A stretch of DNA of 48,978 nucleotides, taken from NCBI GenBank assembly GCA_902613755.1, contig CACMIH010000009.1, positions 1-48,978 on the forward strand, read 5' to 3'. This document shows positions 41,932 through 48,978 of this stretch, in pieces. Under the pieces are notes generated by a model. The model made no database searches. It was not told the DNA's origin and worked only from the letters and a program-made list of their open reading frames with translations. The position numbers and the translations under genes are program-made. Origin of the DNA: an uncultured Pelagibacteraceae bacterium. Its GTDB lineage: Bacteria; Pseudomonadota; Alphaproteobacteria; Pelagibacterales; Pelagibacteraceae. How positions within the stretch are numbered: position 1 is the stretch's first letter; the number at the start of each line of letters is the position of its first letter.

Positions 41932-42894
41932 TTATTTCATTAAAATTTGTTTCCAAATTGCGACCTCATCAAACAAAACCCATTCTCTTATAACATTTCC
42001 ATCAATTATTTCTGCATGGTTTATACCCATTATAAAAATATTTTTATTTGATTTTTCTCCAAAATCTAAAGTGTCTTTAGAATGACTACCTTCTAAAAAC
42101 CATCTTATTGAGGCTTTGGGATTTTTATGTGGCTCTTCTAAATAACCAACATGTTCAATTGAAAACTTTATATCGCTAAAAGTATTTTTTAAATTATTCC
42201 AAAATTTGACAATATCCTCTCTTCCATGTCCAATTTTATTTCCAGGCCAATAGATAGTTGCAGCTCTTGCATAATCAGAAAAATCATACTTATTTTTAAA
42301 GATATTTTTCAATATTTTTGAGTAATTTCCTCCAGCAGATTGATTTGGCACAACGCCTTGTTTGTAATCTGATTTCATCTCTGAGCTTGAATTGAATAAT
42401 TGTTGTGCTTTTTCAGCACCACCTTCTTTATCAATAATCATTTGTGCAAATTTTTTTGGTGTAAATCCTATTTGTCTTACCATTGCACCTTGATCTCGGA
42501 CAATCCATTCATCATAAACTTGATTATTTTTGCACGCACAATCAGCAATTACTCTATAATAAATATCTTTCTTAGTTGGTTTTCCATATGAACCATCTCC
42601 AAGATGTGTTCCTGTGCTTAAAATTCTGTGAGAAGAGTGATATCCTAAATCATCATTTCCATTCCAGATCACATCTTCACCAAGCAGCTGTCTGTTAGGA
42701 AATTCTTTTAATGTTGCATAAGTTGCATCAATCACAGGTTTATTTCCATAAGTAACTCCAAATGGAGATCTGACAGGAATATTATCAGTGTAAAATTGAG
42801 CGATAGACTCAACATCTTTGTTTTCCCAAATTTGTTTAGTTATTTTAAGAATATAATCAGGAAAGTTTTTATATTTTTGATCAAATCCTTTCAT
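41932..42894 (-). CDS. Double SnoaL-like (NTF2-fold) protein
   Basis: This is a 320-residue protein from ATG 42894, which overlaps the cupin stop (TAATG). The 10 extra codons of a longer frame lie inside that gene. It has two tandem NTF2-like domains: one from about YILKITKQIWENKDVESIAQ to IRQIGFTP, a second from about YARAATIYWPGNKIGHG to IREWVLFDEVAIWKQI. Such pairs are annotated as ester cyclase-like, with no proven reaction. It is next to the MetE-like gene (3 bp) and shares architecture with the plus-strand protein at 43889. Confidence 0.75.
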   Translation of the reverse strand: MKGFDQKYKNFPDYILKITKQIWENKDVESIAQFYTDNIPVRSPFGVTYGNKPVIDATYATLKEFPNRQLLGEDVIWNGNDDLGYHSSHRILSTGTHLGDGSYGKPTKKDIYYRVIADCACKNNQVYDEWIVRDQGAMVRQIGFTPKKFAQMIIDKEGGAEKAQQLFNSSSEMKSDYKQGVVPNQSAGGNYSKILKNIFKNKYDFSDYARAATIYWPGNKIGHGREDIVKFWNNLKNTFSDIKFSIEHVGYLEEPHKNPKASIRWFLEGSHSKDTLDFGEKSNKNIFIMGINHAEIIDGNVIREWVLFDEVAIWKQILMK

Positions 42895-43838
42895 TAGATT
42901 TGAGTTACACAATTTAAGTAACAATCCTCTTTTTCATTTATCTTTATTTTAACATTAGAATTGATTGGGATAGAAATTGTATCTTTAGGATTTAAAATAA
43001 ATTGAAAATCATCAATCATAATTTCCCACTTACCAGTTCTTGAAAATAATATTGTAGGTTTTTTAAACTTTAAATTATTTATTTGTCCATTATTAGATTT
43101 TAATATTGAAAGATTAAATCCAGTATTTTGATTTATTAATGGAGAGTATTCTTTATTTTCAAATTTATTTCCAAGAATTTGAATTAAATTAATATTGTCG
43201 TTTATTTTATTAACTTGTTTAGAATTTTCATTATTTTTATGTATGAATTTTTCTAATTGATCCAGTTTGTAATTATTAAATTTTTTTATTTCTTCTATAG
43301 AAATTGGTTCTAGAATACTTTTTCCTTTTGGAATTTCATTTAAAGATAAATCAATTAATGAATTATCATTCAAAAGCGCCATACCTGTTTTTTTTGCTTT
43401 TTCTAAGACACTTGGAACCCAAGTTATTATTCCAGGATCATCTCCTCCTAAAACAACAAAAATCAAACCTTCTTCATCACCTGCATTTTCAAATGCCCTA
43501 AACATATTAGTAGGCATAGAGATAATATCTCCAGCACTTAATATTGTTTCATCTTTACCTTCTGCTCCCCAATAAAATTTCCATCTACCAGAATAAATTA
43601 TGAAAACTTCTGCAGTTGTATGACTATGTAAACCAGAACCATTTTTAGGCATAGCAGATACAGCACCTAGATTAAAACTATGTGGCATTGCTATTTTAAC
43701 AAATTGTTTACTATCTTCTGCGACACCTGGGCCTACAATAGAATAATTTTTTCTTTCTTTATGACCCTCAAGTTTGCCTTCAACAAATGGCAAAGTACTT
43801 GGAACAAGATCTTCAAATTTAGCTAATCGATTATTCAT
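42894..43838 (-). CDS. Two-domain cupin protein, second domain degenerate
   Basis: This is a 314-residue protein. The first cupin domain is complete: GSGLHSHTTAEVFIIYSGRW carries HxH and a Glu, followed by LSAGDIISMPTNMFRAFENA. The second domain (about 215-310) keeps the barrel pattern (LNPKDTISIPINSNVKIKIN) but lacks the metal histidines. Bicupins often act as dioxygenases, isomerases or sensors. It heads a minus-strand operon with the double-SnoaL and MetE-like genes and is divergent from another double-SnoaL gene. Confidence 0.8.
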   Translation of the reverse strand: MNNRLAKFEDLVPSTLPFVEGKLEGHKERKNYSIVGPGVAEDSKQFVKIAMPHSFNLGAVSAMPKNGSGLHSHTTAEVFIIYSGRWKFYWGAEGKDETILSAGDIISMPTNMFRAFENAGDEEGLIFVVLGGDDPGIITWVPSVLEKAKKTGMALLNDNSLIDLSLNEIPKGKSILEPISIEEIKKFNNYKLDQLEKFIHKNNENSKQVNKINDNINLIQILGNKFENKEYSPLINQNTGFNLSILKSNNGQINNLKFKKPTILFSRTGKWEIMIDDFQFILNPKDTISIPINSNVKIKINEKEDCYLNCVTQI

Positions 43839-43888
43839 ATTTTTTTAAACTATATTTTGTGATAGTAAAATTATCTAACAAAAAATAT

Positions 43889-44974
43889 ATGCAAATAGAA
43901 CAATTTGATACAGGTCTTAAGGGTCAAGATAAAGTGGAAAAAATAGTCATCACACCCGAGGAAAATTATCGGTACAAACAAGTTGTCAGAAAATATTTAA
44001 ATTCAATAGTAAATGATGGCATCTCTAAACTTGATCAAAATCTTAAAAATGCGTTCTCTCAGAATATTAATGTAAATTGTTTTTACCCATTAAATGAATT
44101 TTTAGGAGTTGATAATTTTAAAGAAAAATTTTGGAAACCTCTTTTTAACTCATTTCCTGATCTTGAAAGAAGAGAGCAAATAGTAATTAGTGGCGCTTTT
44201 AGAGATAAAATTCAAGTAGGTTCAATTTCTTCATTATCGGGCGTATTTAAAAATTCATGGTTAGGTATTCAACCTAATAACAAAATGGTAAATCTAAAGT
44301 GTTGTGAAATTCATCAGCTTAAAGATGATAAAATTATTGAGAGTTATATTTTAATCGATTTAATAGATCTATTAATACAAACTGGATCAAATCCAATTAA
44401 TCTTTCAAGAGGATCTGAAGGAAATTGGTTAAATCCAATTAACACAGATGGTGTAAATTTTTTTGAAAAAGATATGGAAATTTCTAAAGCAAGTTTAGAG
44501 CAATCACTTATTATGCAGAGAAGTTTAAATATAAAACCTGAATTAGAGGTTTCTTCTGATAAAGATCTTAAGGAAAGATTAATAAACCATCCACAAAAAG
44601 ATTTTTGGCATGAAAAAATGATTTGGTATGGACCAAGCGGTATTGGAACTGCCAGATCTTTAGAGGGATTTGTAGACAATCACCAATTACCTTTTAGAAA
44701 AACTTTTAAGGAAAGAAATTATTGGAAACTTGGCCATTATTGTGAGTTAGGGGATGGAAAATTTTCTTTAACAGCAGGATGGAGTAGTATTCAGGCAATA
44801 TATGGAACTGAAGATTGGTTAGGGTATAAATCTGAAAACCAAAAAGTATCCATGAGAGTTATGGATTTTTATCATCATGATGAAGGAAAAATTCGTGAAA
44901 ATTGGGTTCCAATTGATATAATCCACATATTGAAACAAATTGGAGTTGATGTATTAGAAAGTATAAAAAAATAA
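43889..44974 (+). CDS. Double SnoaL-like (NTF2-fold) protein, second copy
   Basis: This is a 361-residue protein from ATG 43889. A GTG 30 bp upstream (43859) would add MIVKLSNKKY, and neither start has a clear ribosome-binding site. The first domain starts about YKQVVRKYLNSIVNDGISKL. The second spans the WHEKMIWYGPSGIGTARSLE region to IRENWVPIDIIHILKQIGVD. The same two-domain layout occurs in the divergent protein at 41932. It lies 1 bp before the ABC ATPase gene, so it is transcribed with the transporter and is probably a cytoplasmic enzyme for its substrate. Confidence 0.75.
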   Translation: MQIEQFDTGLKGQDKVEKIVITPEENYRYKQVVRKYLNSIVNDGISKLDQNLKNAFSQNINVNCFYPLNEFLGVDNFKEKFWKPLFNSFPDLERREQIVISGAFRDKIQVGSISSLSGVFKNSWLGIQPNNKMVNLKCCEIHQLKDDKIIESYILIDLIDLLIQTGSNPINLSRGSEGNWLNPINTDGVNFFEKDMEISKASLEQSLIMQRSLNIKPELEVSSDKDLKERLINHPQKDFWHEKMIWYGPSGIGTARSLEGFVDNHQLPFRKTFKERNYWKLGHYCELGDGKFSLTAGWSSIQAIYGTEDWLGYKSENQKVSMRVMDFYHHDEGKIRENWVPIDIIHILKQIGVDVLESIKK

Positions 44975-44975
44975 A

Positions 44976-46031
44976 ATGGCTAACATAAAATTTACTGGAG
45001 TACACAAATCATTTGGATCCAATAAAATAATCACAGATTTTAATCTTTTAGGTAAAGAAGATGAGTTTCTTGTATTAGTTGGGCCGTCAGGATGTGGAAA
45101 ATCAACTCTTCTTAGGATGATTGCAGGATTAGAAAAAATAGATGAAGGCGAAATATTTATTAATGATCAAAAAATTAATGAACTTCATCCTTCAAAACGT
45201 CAAACAGCGATGGTTTTTCAATCTTATGCTCTTTATCCTCATATGAACGTTTATGAAAATATGTCTTTTGGTTTAAAGATTGAAAAAAGACCTAAAGAAG
45301 AAATCAATACAAAAGTTATGCAAGCTGCAAAAATCCTAAAAATTGAGGAACTATTAGAGAGAAAACCAAAACAATTATCTGGAGGTCAAAGACAACGTGT
45401 TGCTATTGGAAGAGCAATTACAAGAAATCCAAAAATATTTTTATTTGACGAACCTTTGTCTAACCTTGATGCAGCACTCAGAGCAGAAATGAGGGTTGAG
45501 ATATCTAAATTACATAATCAAATCAAAACAAATATGATTTACGTAACTCATGACCAAGTAGAAGCCATGACTTTGGCAGATCGAATAGTTATTTTAAATC
45601 AAGGAAATATTGAACAAGTTGGTACTCCGGAAGAAATATACAATGATCCTGCAAATACTTTTGTTGCTCAATTTATTGGAACACCAAAAATGAATATTTT
45701 AGACGTGAAAGAGGAAGATGTTGTTTCAGAAAATTTAATTAAATTTTTAGATAATGATATCAAGTTTGATAAATTGAAATTAAATAAAACTAAACACTTT
45801 GTGGGTATTAGGCCCGAGCATTTAAAAGTAAATCAAAACACTCAATTTACTTTCAATCCTCAAATAGAATTAATAGAAAACCTTGGTAATGAAAAAATTG
45901 TATATATGAAAAAAGATGAACATCAATTAAGTGCAAAAATTCCAAGCAATGTCGAAATAGGAAATTCTTTAGGTTTTGATATAAATGATATTTTTATTTT
46001 TGATGAAAATGGGAATAGGATGAAATCATAA
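44976..46031 (+). CDS. MalK/UgpC-type ABC transporter ATPase
   Basis: This 351-residue protein has Walker A GPSGCGKST, Q-loop MVFQSYALYPHM, signature QLSGGQRQRVAIGRAI, Walker B KIFLFDEPLSNLDAALR and H-loop VTHDQVEAMTLADR. From about 235 a TOBE/regulatory domain follows. It is the only sugar-type ATPase seen in the window and may serve both importers around it. It lies between a double-SnoaL gene and the binding-protein gene at 46175. Whether it is shared cannot be told from sequence. Confidence 0.92.
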   Translation: MANIKFTGVHKSFGSNKIITDFNLLGKEDEFLVLVGPSGCGKSTLLRMIAGLEKIDEGEIFINDQKINELHPSKRQTAMVFQSYALYPHMNVYENMSFGLKIEKRPKEEINTKVMQAAKILKIEELLERKPKQLSGGQRQRVAIGRAITRNPKIFLFDEPLSNLDAALRAEMRVEISKLHNQIKTNMIYVTHDQVEAMTLADRIVILNQGNIEQVGTPEEIYNDPANTFVAQFIGTPKMNILDVKEEDVVSENLIKFLDNDIKFDKLKLNKTKHFVGIRPEHLKVNQNTQFTFNPQIELIENLGNEKIVYMKKDEHQLSAKIPSNVEIGNSLGFDINDIFIFDENGNRMKS

Positions 46032-46123
46032 CACAACTTATAATTGACTAATTTCAATTTTTTACCATTTTTTGAATAATTACCATGAATCAATCACATA
46101 CCTGATACGTTTTAGTCTTGTGT

Positions 46124-46170
46124 TTGCTAAATAGAATCATTTTAATATAGTTTTAAATATTAATAGGAGG
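46124..46170 (+). promoter_or_regulatory. Putative promoter and strong ribosome-binding site of binding-protein gene
   Basis: TTGCTA (46124-46129) and TATAGT (46146-46151) are separated by 16 bp, a fair sigma-70-like pair. AGGAGG (46165-46170) lies four bases before the ATG at 46175. The strong ribosome-binding site fits high expression of a periplasmic binding protein. The promoter is a guess by eye. Confidence 0.4.
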
Positions 46171-46174
46171 GGAA

Positions 46175-47506
46175 ATGAAAAATATAATAAAAATGTTTTG
46201 CGTAATTTCGTTTTTTATTTCGAATATTGTTTACGCAGACATAAAGTTTTGGACTACAGAAGTTCAGCCTGCCCGAATGGCGAAGCAAGAGGAAATGGCA
46301 AAAGCTTTTGAAGCTAAAACAGGTATTAAAGTAGATGTTATCCCAATCGAAGAAAAAGATTTGGGAACTAGAGCTACAGCTGCAGCTGCAGCAGGTGACT
46401 TACCAGATGTGATCTATCATACTTTACAATATGTATTACCATGGGCTGAAGCAGGAATATTAGATGTGGATGCTAACAATGATGTTGTTAAAGAACTTGG
46501 TAAAGATACATTTGCACCAGGCGCACTTAACATGGCAAAAAAAGGTTCAAAAATTGCAGCCGTTCCAGTTGATGGATGGACACAAATGGTTGTTTACAGA
46601 AAAGATCTTTTTGAAAATGCTGATTTAGCGCCACCAACAAGTTATGCGAATATTGTAGCCGCAGTTGAGAAGCTTTCAAAAATAAATGGAATGTTTGGGT
46701 TTGTAGCTGCTACCAAGACTGATGAAAATTTCATGAGCCAGGTTTTAGAGCACGTTCTTTTAGCAAATGGAGTTAATATTGTTAAAAAAGGTGGTATTAA
46801 AAAACAAGGTAAGAAATTAAAAGAAGCATTAGAGTTTTATAAAGTAATTGCAAAAGCAAGTCCTCCAGGAGAATTGTACTGGAAACAATCTAGAGCACTT
46901 TACTTTGCAGGTAAAACTCCAATGATTATTTGGTCTCCGTTCATTATGGATGAGCTTGCTGGTTTAAGAGACTCAGCTCCACCAACAATTAACAGTGATC
47001 CTACATCACCTGAACTAGCTTCTAAAACTGGTTTCATAACTAACTTTAGTGGACCTAGTAATAAAAAGGGTGCTGCATGGGCAGATGTTAGATATTTTGG
47101 TATAACAGCTGATGCTGATACAGATGAAGCTAAACAATTTATCATGTACTCAATGGATGAAGGTTACACAAGCACATTATCAATAGCTCCAGAAGGTAAA
47201 TTTCCAGTAAGAAGAGGAAATTCAAGTGACCCTGCAGCTTTCACAAAAGCTTGGAGTAAACTACCTGTTGGAGTCGATAGAAAAGCTCCTTTGTCAGATC
47301 TATATGACCCAGATGTTATTAATAACATTGTAGCTGGTTTAGATACTGCAAATAGATGGGGTGTTAAAGAAGGCGAACTATCAAGAGCATCAAAAGTTAT
47401 AAATTCTCAATTTATAAATAGAATTACTAGACTTTATATTGATGATCAAATTGATGTCGATGAAGCTGTTGATATGATTAATAAATCATTAGCTAAATTC
47501 AAATAA
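46175..47506 (+). CDS. Sugar-type ABC transporter binding protein
   Basis: This 443-residue protein has a signal peptide (about 1-21, ISNIVYA). The mature part starts IKFWTTEVQPARMAKQEEMA and continues FEAKTGIKVDVIPIEEKDLG, then AAAAGDLPDVIYHTLQYVLP and VPVDGWTQMVVYRKDLFENA. This is the sugar-binding (MalE/UgpB) cluster. It follows its ATPase gene and is separated from the permease gene by a strong terminator. It likely has a carbohydrate, polyol or sugar-phosphate ligand, unresolved. Confidence 0.9.
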   Translation: MKNIIKMFCVISFFISNIVYADIKFWTTEVQPARMAKQEEMAKAFEAKTGIKVDVIPIEEKDLGTRATAAAAAGDLPDVIYHTLQYVLPWAEAGILDVDANNDVVKELGKDTFAPGALNMAKKGSKIAAVPVDGWTQMVVYRKDLFENADLAPPTSYANIVAAVEKLSKINGMFGFVAATKTDENFMSQVLEHVLLANGVNIVKKGGIKKQGKKLKEALEFYKVIAKASPPGELYWKQSRALYFAGKTPMIIWSPFIMDELAGLRDSAPPTINSDPTSPELASKTGFITNFSGPSNKKGAAWADVRYFGITADADTDEAKQFIMYSMDEGYTSTLSIAPEGKFPVRRGNSSDPAAFTKAWSKLPVGVDRKAPLSDLYDPDVINNIVAGLDTANRWGVKEGELSRASKVINSQFINRITRLYIDDQIDVDEAVDMINKSLAKFK

Positions 47507-47520
47507 TTTTAATTTTATAA

Positions 47521-47553
47521 AAAAGCGGATAATATAAATTATCCGCTTTTTTT
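47521..47553 (+). terminator. Strong intrinsic terminator directly before a permease start codon
   Basis: AAAAGCGGATAA (47521-47532) and TTATCCGCTTTT (47539-47550) form a perfect 12-bp stem with a 6-base loop, followed by TTTTTTT in total (47547-47553). The ATG of the next gene begins at 47554, with no space for a ribosome-binding site. It should end most transcripts after the binding-protein gene and let only a fraction continue. Confidence 0.88.
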
Positions 47554-48813
47554 ATGAATGACACTCTAGCAAATACAGAAAAAAAAACTGCATACATACT
47601 AACTTTACCTGCAGTTCTTTTAGTTTTTTCAATAATTTTATTTCCAATTTTTGCAAATATTTGGATTAGTTTTAAGGAAGTTGAATTAAAAGATATTCGA
47701 ATTCCAGAACCAAGAGCAAAAAAAATTGTAAAATCTATTTCTGACGAACCTACCAAAATAAAAATATTATATAAGCTAAGAAATAGTTCATTAATTCAAG
47801 AAATTAGAGATGTTTCTTTTCAAGATAATTTTCCAAAAAATTTTGAAATTGAAAATTTAGATCCAAGATGCTCTTACAAAAAGTATAACTTAAAATGTGA
47901 ATTTGGAAATTGGCCAGCTAAATATAGGGAAAATTTTCAGGTAATATTTGAAACAAATGATGGATCAAAAATAGATAAAAAAAATCTTAAAATAATTAAA
48001 CCAAAATTAGATGGGAAATCTAATAACATATTACTTAATACTAACTTTACTCTCAAAAACTTTAAAAAAGTTTTATTTGAAAATGAATTTATAGATTTAC
48101 TACTAACAACGTTTTATTACACATTTTTTGGAACTGTTGGCTCAATAGTATTTGGTATTTTAACTGCTCAAATGGTTAATCAAAAATTTTATGGAAGAAC
48201 ATTTATGAGGAGTGTTCTACTTTTCCCTTATGTTGCCCCAGTTGTTGCTTTAGCTTACACTTGGGAGCTTCTACTGGACCCTAATAGCGGGACATTAAAC
48301 AGTTTATTATTAAATTATCAAATTATTGAAACTCCAATAAACCTTCTTGGACAAAAATATATTGAAATTAGTATTTTAGGTTTTGATTTTAAATTAAGGT
48401 TAGCACTTACAACGGTTATAATGTTTGAAATTTGGAGGTATTTCCCTCTAGCTTTTTTATTTATTCTTGCAAGACTTCAAGCTATTCCAAAAGAATTATA
48501 TGAGGCAGCTGATGTTGATGGCGCTAGTCCCTTTCAAAAATTTTTTAATATTACACTCCCTCAAATAACTGCAGTAATTTCGATTTTATTCATGATTAGA
48601 TTTATATGGAATTTTAATAAATTTGAGGACGTCTTTTTATTAACTGGAGGTGCATCAGGTACAAGAACTTTACCAATAAATGTTTATCAACAAGGTTTTG
48701 CAATATCAGACATTGGAATGGGATCAGCTGTTTCAATAGTAATCGTTGTATTACTTTTAATGTTTATGTTTTTTTATTTTAAACTTTTAGGAAAGAGAGT
48801 AGATGAGAACTAA
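47554..48813 (+). CDS. Sugar-type ABC transporter permease with large periplasmic insertion
   Basis: This 419-residue protein starts MNDTLANTEKKTAYILTLPA, then helix 1. A polar insertion of about 125 residues (about 40-165) follows, beta-rich by eye, with a cysteine pair (DPRCSYKKYNLKCEF). The core (from about LLLTTFYYTFFGTVGSIVFG) has the coupling loop YEAADVDGASPFQKFFNITL. It is MalF-like. The start has no ribosome-binding site because the terminator stem abuts it; the next in-frame ATG is far downstream. It overlaps the following gene by 11 bp. Confidence 0.87.
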   Translation: MNDTLANTEKKTAYILTLPAVLLVFSIILFPIFANIWISFKEVELKDIRIPEPRAKKIVKSISDEPTKIKILYKLRNSSLIQEIRDVSFQDNFPKNFEIENLDPRCSYKKYNLKCEFGNWPAKYRENFQVIFETNDGSKIDKKNLKIIKPKLDGKSNNILLNTNFTLKNFKKVLFENEFIDLLLTTFYYTFFGTVGSIVFGILTAQMVNQKFYGRTFMRSVLLFPYVAPVVALAYTWELLLDPNSGTLNSLLLNYQIIETPINLLGQKYIEISILGFDFKLRLALTTVIMFEIWRYFPLAFLFILARLQAIPKELYEAADVDGASPFQKFFNITLPQITAVISILFMIRFIWNFNKFEDVFLLTGGASGTRTLPINVYQQGFAISDIGMGSAVSIVIVVLLLMFMFFYFKLLGKRVDEN

Positions 48814-48978
48814 AAATACAATATTATTTTCATTGATATCTACTTTTTTCTTAATTTTTTTAATTTCGATTTGGAAAATATTAGCAACATTGCAAGGTTT
48901 AAGTATTAATAGTTTAAATATAGAAATAATTTTTATATTTGGTTTTTTAATATCATTAGCTCACTTAATAATAGGTGA
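48803..48978 (+). CDS. Membrane protein (3' end outside window)
   Basis: This frame starts at ATG 48803 inside the end of the permease gene and stays open to the window edge (58 codons). It begins MRTKNTILFSLISTFFLIFL and has at least two hydrophobic segments. In this place a MalG-like second permease would be expected, but the visible part does not show that family's start clearly. It could be a small accessory membrane protein or an N-terminal extension of the permease. Confidence 0.65.
   Translation, partial: MRTKNTILFSLISTFFLIFLISIWKILATLQGLSINSLNIEIIFIFGFLISLAHLIIG

Noticed and set aside
44344..44679. 111-codon antisense frame inside the second double-SnoaL gene
   Set aside because: The real gene has clear domain structure here; the antisense frame has no recognisable features.
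1..48978. tRNA, rRNA, CRISPR or insertion sequences
   Set aside because: I looked for TPsiC-like GGTTCRA words in folding context, spaced repeats and transposase-like proteins and found none. A covariance-model scan (tRNAscan, Rfam) would be needed to exclude small RNAs fully.

Overview
This is a very AT-rich, tightly packed bacterial fragment. Most genes touch or overlap by 1-11 bp, the longest gene-free stretch is about 283 bp (8639-8921), and no rRNA, tRNA, insertion sequence, prophage or CRISPR array is visible. AT bias, tiny spacers, many periplasmic binding proteins (Fe3+, TRAP, two sugar-type ABC systems) and alphaproteobacterial-looking enzymes all suggest a streamlined marine alphaproteobacterium of the SAR11/Pelagibacter type. 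This is inference from the text; no database search was run.

Layout. 1-846: 3' part of a LysR regulator. 899-4955: iron(III) ABC importer fbpABC behind a Fur-like site, with a small Cys-motif protein between fbpA and fbpB. 4968-5968: azlCD amino-acid exporter. 5961-8638: ETHE1-like persulfide dioxygenase, DUF4396 membrane protein, a cytochrome b561 and a cytochrome c starting back to back on one ATGCAT, and an unknown protein. 8639-8921: convergent spacer with hairpins, a terminator and an anti-Shine-Dalgarno-like motif.

8922-22615 is a sugar-acid catabolic island. It holds a DctPQM TRAP importer, three unrelated dehydratase types (UxaA/GarD, IlvD/Edd, enolase superfamily), two beta-hydroxyacid dehydrogenases, a D-2-hydroxyacid dehydrogenase, an SDR, a fumarylacetoacetase-fold hydrolase and an SMP-30 lactonase. 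The gene set fits import of an aldonate, lactone opening, dehydration, oxidation and cleavage to small keto acids, as in the non-phosphorylative L-fuconate or L-rhamnonate routes. The true substrate is not readable from sequence. PEP carboxylase, CcdA and an azoreductase follow on the same strand.

26575-29485: a TauD/BBOX-like dioxygenase, an inositol-phosphatase-family enzyme, DUF924 and DUF952 proteins. 29464-32878: a one-strand run of ten small genes (75-132 codons): cupins, ferredoxin-like-fold and SnoaL-like proteins and two SMR-type membrane proteins flanking a DUF2798 protein. Both SMR proteins lack the glutamate that defines SMR transport. 33036-36888: small membrane protein, cysE-cysK, a VOC protein, a LysE-type exporter and an alpha/beta hydrolase.

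36875-48978: two sugar-type ABC importers facing away from a central block. The block holds a core-MetE-like protein, two double-SnoaL proteins and a two-domain cupin. The minus-strand importer has no ATPase of its own and ends in a HAD-family protein without its nucleophile aspartate. The plus-strand importer carries the single MalK-type ATPase. A recurring detail is a stable hairpin directly downstream of all four binding-protein genes and upstream of the permeases, suggesting a shared way to make more binding protein than permease.
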